A stretch of 7,466 nt of DNA from assembly GCA_005881055.1 (NCBI GenBank), contig VBHW01000174.1, positions 1-7,466 on the forward strand, read 5' to 3'. Source of the DNA: Chloroflexota bacterium (GTDB lineage: Bacteria > Chloroflexota > Limnocylindria > Limnocylindrales > CSP1-4). A model generated the notes under the pieces. That model was not told where the DNA came from. It searched no databases and saw only the letters and a program-made list of their open reading frames with translations. Position numbers and translations under genes: made by a program. The stretch's first letter is position 1. Every line of letters begins with the position of its first letter. Below, piece by piece: positions 6,135 through 7,466 of this stretch.

Positions 6135-7439
6135 TCACCCGCCGGGCTCCGCGGCCGGACGACCGCCGGGCTCGGCGGCGGGCCGACCGCCTGCCTCGGG
6201 AGCTCGTCGACGGCCTCGATCGGCGGGCCGACGATCCTCCCCGACGACCGGCGGGGCCATCGGCTCGGCGTCGTCGACGTCCGGATCGACCCCGGGCTCT
6301 GGCTCCATGGGCACGCGCACCGCCTTCCCCTCGCGTGCGGCGATTCGTCGGGCCGCCCGATGGGTCACCGTCCCGCCCGGCCGCGTTCGACCCAGATAGT
6401 GGAAGAAGAAGGCGGATACGACCGCGGCGATCGGGATGCCGAAGATCGCGCCGGCGATGCCGCCGACCTTGGAGCCGATGAGGACGGACCCGAGGACGAC
6501 GATCGGATGGATGCCCACCGCCTCCTGCATGACGCGCGGCGAGATGACGTTCATGACGACGAACCAGCCGACGGCCATGACGATGAGCACGGGGACGACC
6601 GCATCGGGGCGGAGGAGCATCGCGATGAGGACCGGTGGCAACCACGCGACGAACGGCCCGAAGAACGGGATCGCCATGAGGACCCCTGAGGCCGCCGCGA
6701 CGACCGGCACGTAGTCGAGGCCGAAGACAAGCCCCGCCACCGCGCCGACGAGCCCGTACAGGATGCCCAGGACGGCCTGCCCGCGGAGGAACCCGCCGAA
6801 TGAACGCGCGATGCTCGTCTCGAGGAGCCGCGACTCCTCCGCATAGGCCGGCGGCACGAGCCGGAACAGGAAGGCGAGGATCCTGTCCCTGTCGATGATC
6901 ATGTAGAGGGAGAGGATGAGGACGAGGAGGAGGTTGCCGACCGCGCCGAGGCTCGCGACCGCGAGCTGCTGGACGGGTCCGACGAGCTGGGCGGCATACG
7001 CGTTCAGGTTGTCGAGGAATGCGCGGCCCTGGCTGACGAGGTCGATCTGGCCGAGGCCGATCGCCGTCAGGCGCTCCTGCCACGGCCGCAGCACGGACGG
7101 CAGGTCCTGGCTGAGCTTCGGGACCCCGGCGATGAACTCGGTGATCGATCCGGCGAGGGCCTGCGCCACGACGACGACGAGCACGCTGAGCGAGCCGAGG
7201 AGGAGCGTGTACACGACGACGACGGCGGCGACCCTCGACAGGCCCGGCACGACGCGGACGAGGACCGTGACGAGCGGGCTGAGGATGAAGGCGAGGAGCC
7301 AGGCGAGGAAGAAGACGAGGACGATGTCGCCGAGGAAGAAGAAGACGGTGGAGAGGTAGCCCACGACGACGAAGCCGAGCGCGATCGTCGCGAGGATGAG
7401 CAGGGCGTCGAGCCAGCGCCGCTCGCGATCGGTCAGCAT
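6135..7439 (-). CDS. AI-2E / PerM-family (UPF0118) membrane transporter
   Basis: This 434-residue inner-membrane protein starts at ATG 7439. Hydrophobic segments lie at roughly 11-30, 33-57, 70-94, 160-182, 220-240, 243-280 (probably two), 281-299 and 312-348. This is the usual pattern of the family, including the soluble loop at about 95-158. Family motifs visible are AIPFFGPFVAWLPP (256-269), ISPRVMQEAVGIHP (299-312) and GIAGAIFGIPIAAV (327-340). Characterised members are implicated in autoinducer-2 export or Na+/H+ exchange; the substrate cannot be predicted here, and AI-2 transport should not be assumed. Residues 350-434 form a cytoplasmic-type tail rich in Arg, Pro, Asp and Glu that ends in a perfect GGRPAAEP repeat, beyond the usual family end at about 350. 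It lies upstream of surE on the same strand. No clear ribosome site is visible in the 27 bases before the start. Confidence 0.9.
   Translation of the reverse strand: MLTDRERRWLDALLILATIALGFVVVGYLSTVFFFLGDIVLVFFLAWLLAFILSPLVTVLVRVVPGLSRVAAVVVVYTLLLGSLSVLVVVVAQALAGSITEFIAGVPKLSQDLPSVLRPWQERLTAIGLGQIDLVSQGRAFLDNLNAYAAQLVGPVQQLAVASLGAVGNLLLVLILSLYMIIDRDRILAFLFRLVPPAYAEESRLLETSIARSFGGFLRGQAVLGILYGLVGAVAGLVFGLDYVPVVAAASGVLMAIPFFGPFVAWLPPVLIAMLLRPDAVVPVLIVMAVGWFVVMNVISPRVMQEAVGIHPIVVLGSVLIGSKVGGIAGAIFGIPIAAVVSAFFFHYLGRTRPGGTVTHRAARRIAAREGKAVRVPMEPEPGVDPDVDDAEPMAPPVVGEDRRPADRGRRRAPEAGGRPAAEPGGRPAAEPGG
6139..6186. repeat. 24-bp tandem repeat, two units plus a partial, at the end of the AI-2E-family gene
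   Basis: Units 6139-6162 and 6163-6186 match at most positions, and a degraded third begins at 6187. Read on the minus strand they encode GRPAAEPG twice, immediately before the stop codon at 6135-6137. Like the other two repeats in the window, the unit is a multiple of three and preserves the frame. Confidence 0.75.
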
Positions 7440-7466
7440 CGACGGGCGTTCAGGGACGGAACCACG

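Noticed and set aside
6106..7083. Upstream in-frame extension of surE by over 300 codons
   Set aside because: It overlaps the clearly coding AI-2E-family gene in another frame and shows no domain; the start at 6105 explains the protein.
7440..7466. Promoter or ribosome site of the AI-2E-family gene
   Set aside because: Only 27 bases are available and no Shine-Dalgarno or -10 match is visible.

Overview
A GC-rich (about 70% by eye) bacterial window with five protein-coding loci, one of them broken, and no RNA genes, insertion sequences or CRISPR. The strong GC bias, a likely F420-binding flavin-type protein and the style of the SurE protein suggest Chloroflexota (for example a Limnocylindria-like lineage) or an actinobacterium. 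This placement is an inference; no marker gene is present.

Layout. Positions 1-977 (minus) hold most of a GcvT/aminomethyltransferase-family protein whose 3' end lies outside the window. A 210-base divergent spacer (978-1187) carries a 9-bp perfect dyad. It separates that gene from a plus-strand pair of COG1233 / PYROXD2-like FAD-dependent oxidoreductases: an intact copy (1188-2783) and, 2 bases later, a divergent paralogue (2786-4407). The paralogue has lost about 18 residues at two places, and the second loss also shifts the frame, so it is annotated as a pseudogene or a possible assembly error. Convergent to it, and overlapping its 3' end by 158 bases, is a minus-strand pyridoxamine-phosphate-oxidase-fold (PPOX, probably F420-class) protein (4250-4903). 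Upstream of that on the same strand lie surE (5044-6105) and an AI-2E/PerM-family membrane protein (6135-7439).

How the genes may work together. The AI-2E-family gene and surE are 29 bases apart and are probably co-transcribed. The PPOX gene lies 140 bases beyond surE, past two small stem-loops, and may be a separate unit. The divergent pairing of a stand-alone folate-type aminomethyltransferase with flavin oxidoreductases could reflect oxidation of an N-methylated amine with one-carbon transfer to tetrahydrofolate. That is a hypothesis from neighbourhood only.

The most unusual pattern is three unrelated 21-24 bp tandem repeats, each at the end of a gene (start of the second oxidoreductase, tail of the PPOX protein, tail of the AI-2E protein). 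Each encodes a low-complexity extension. I see no convincing new defence, mobile or biosynthetic system here.
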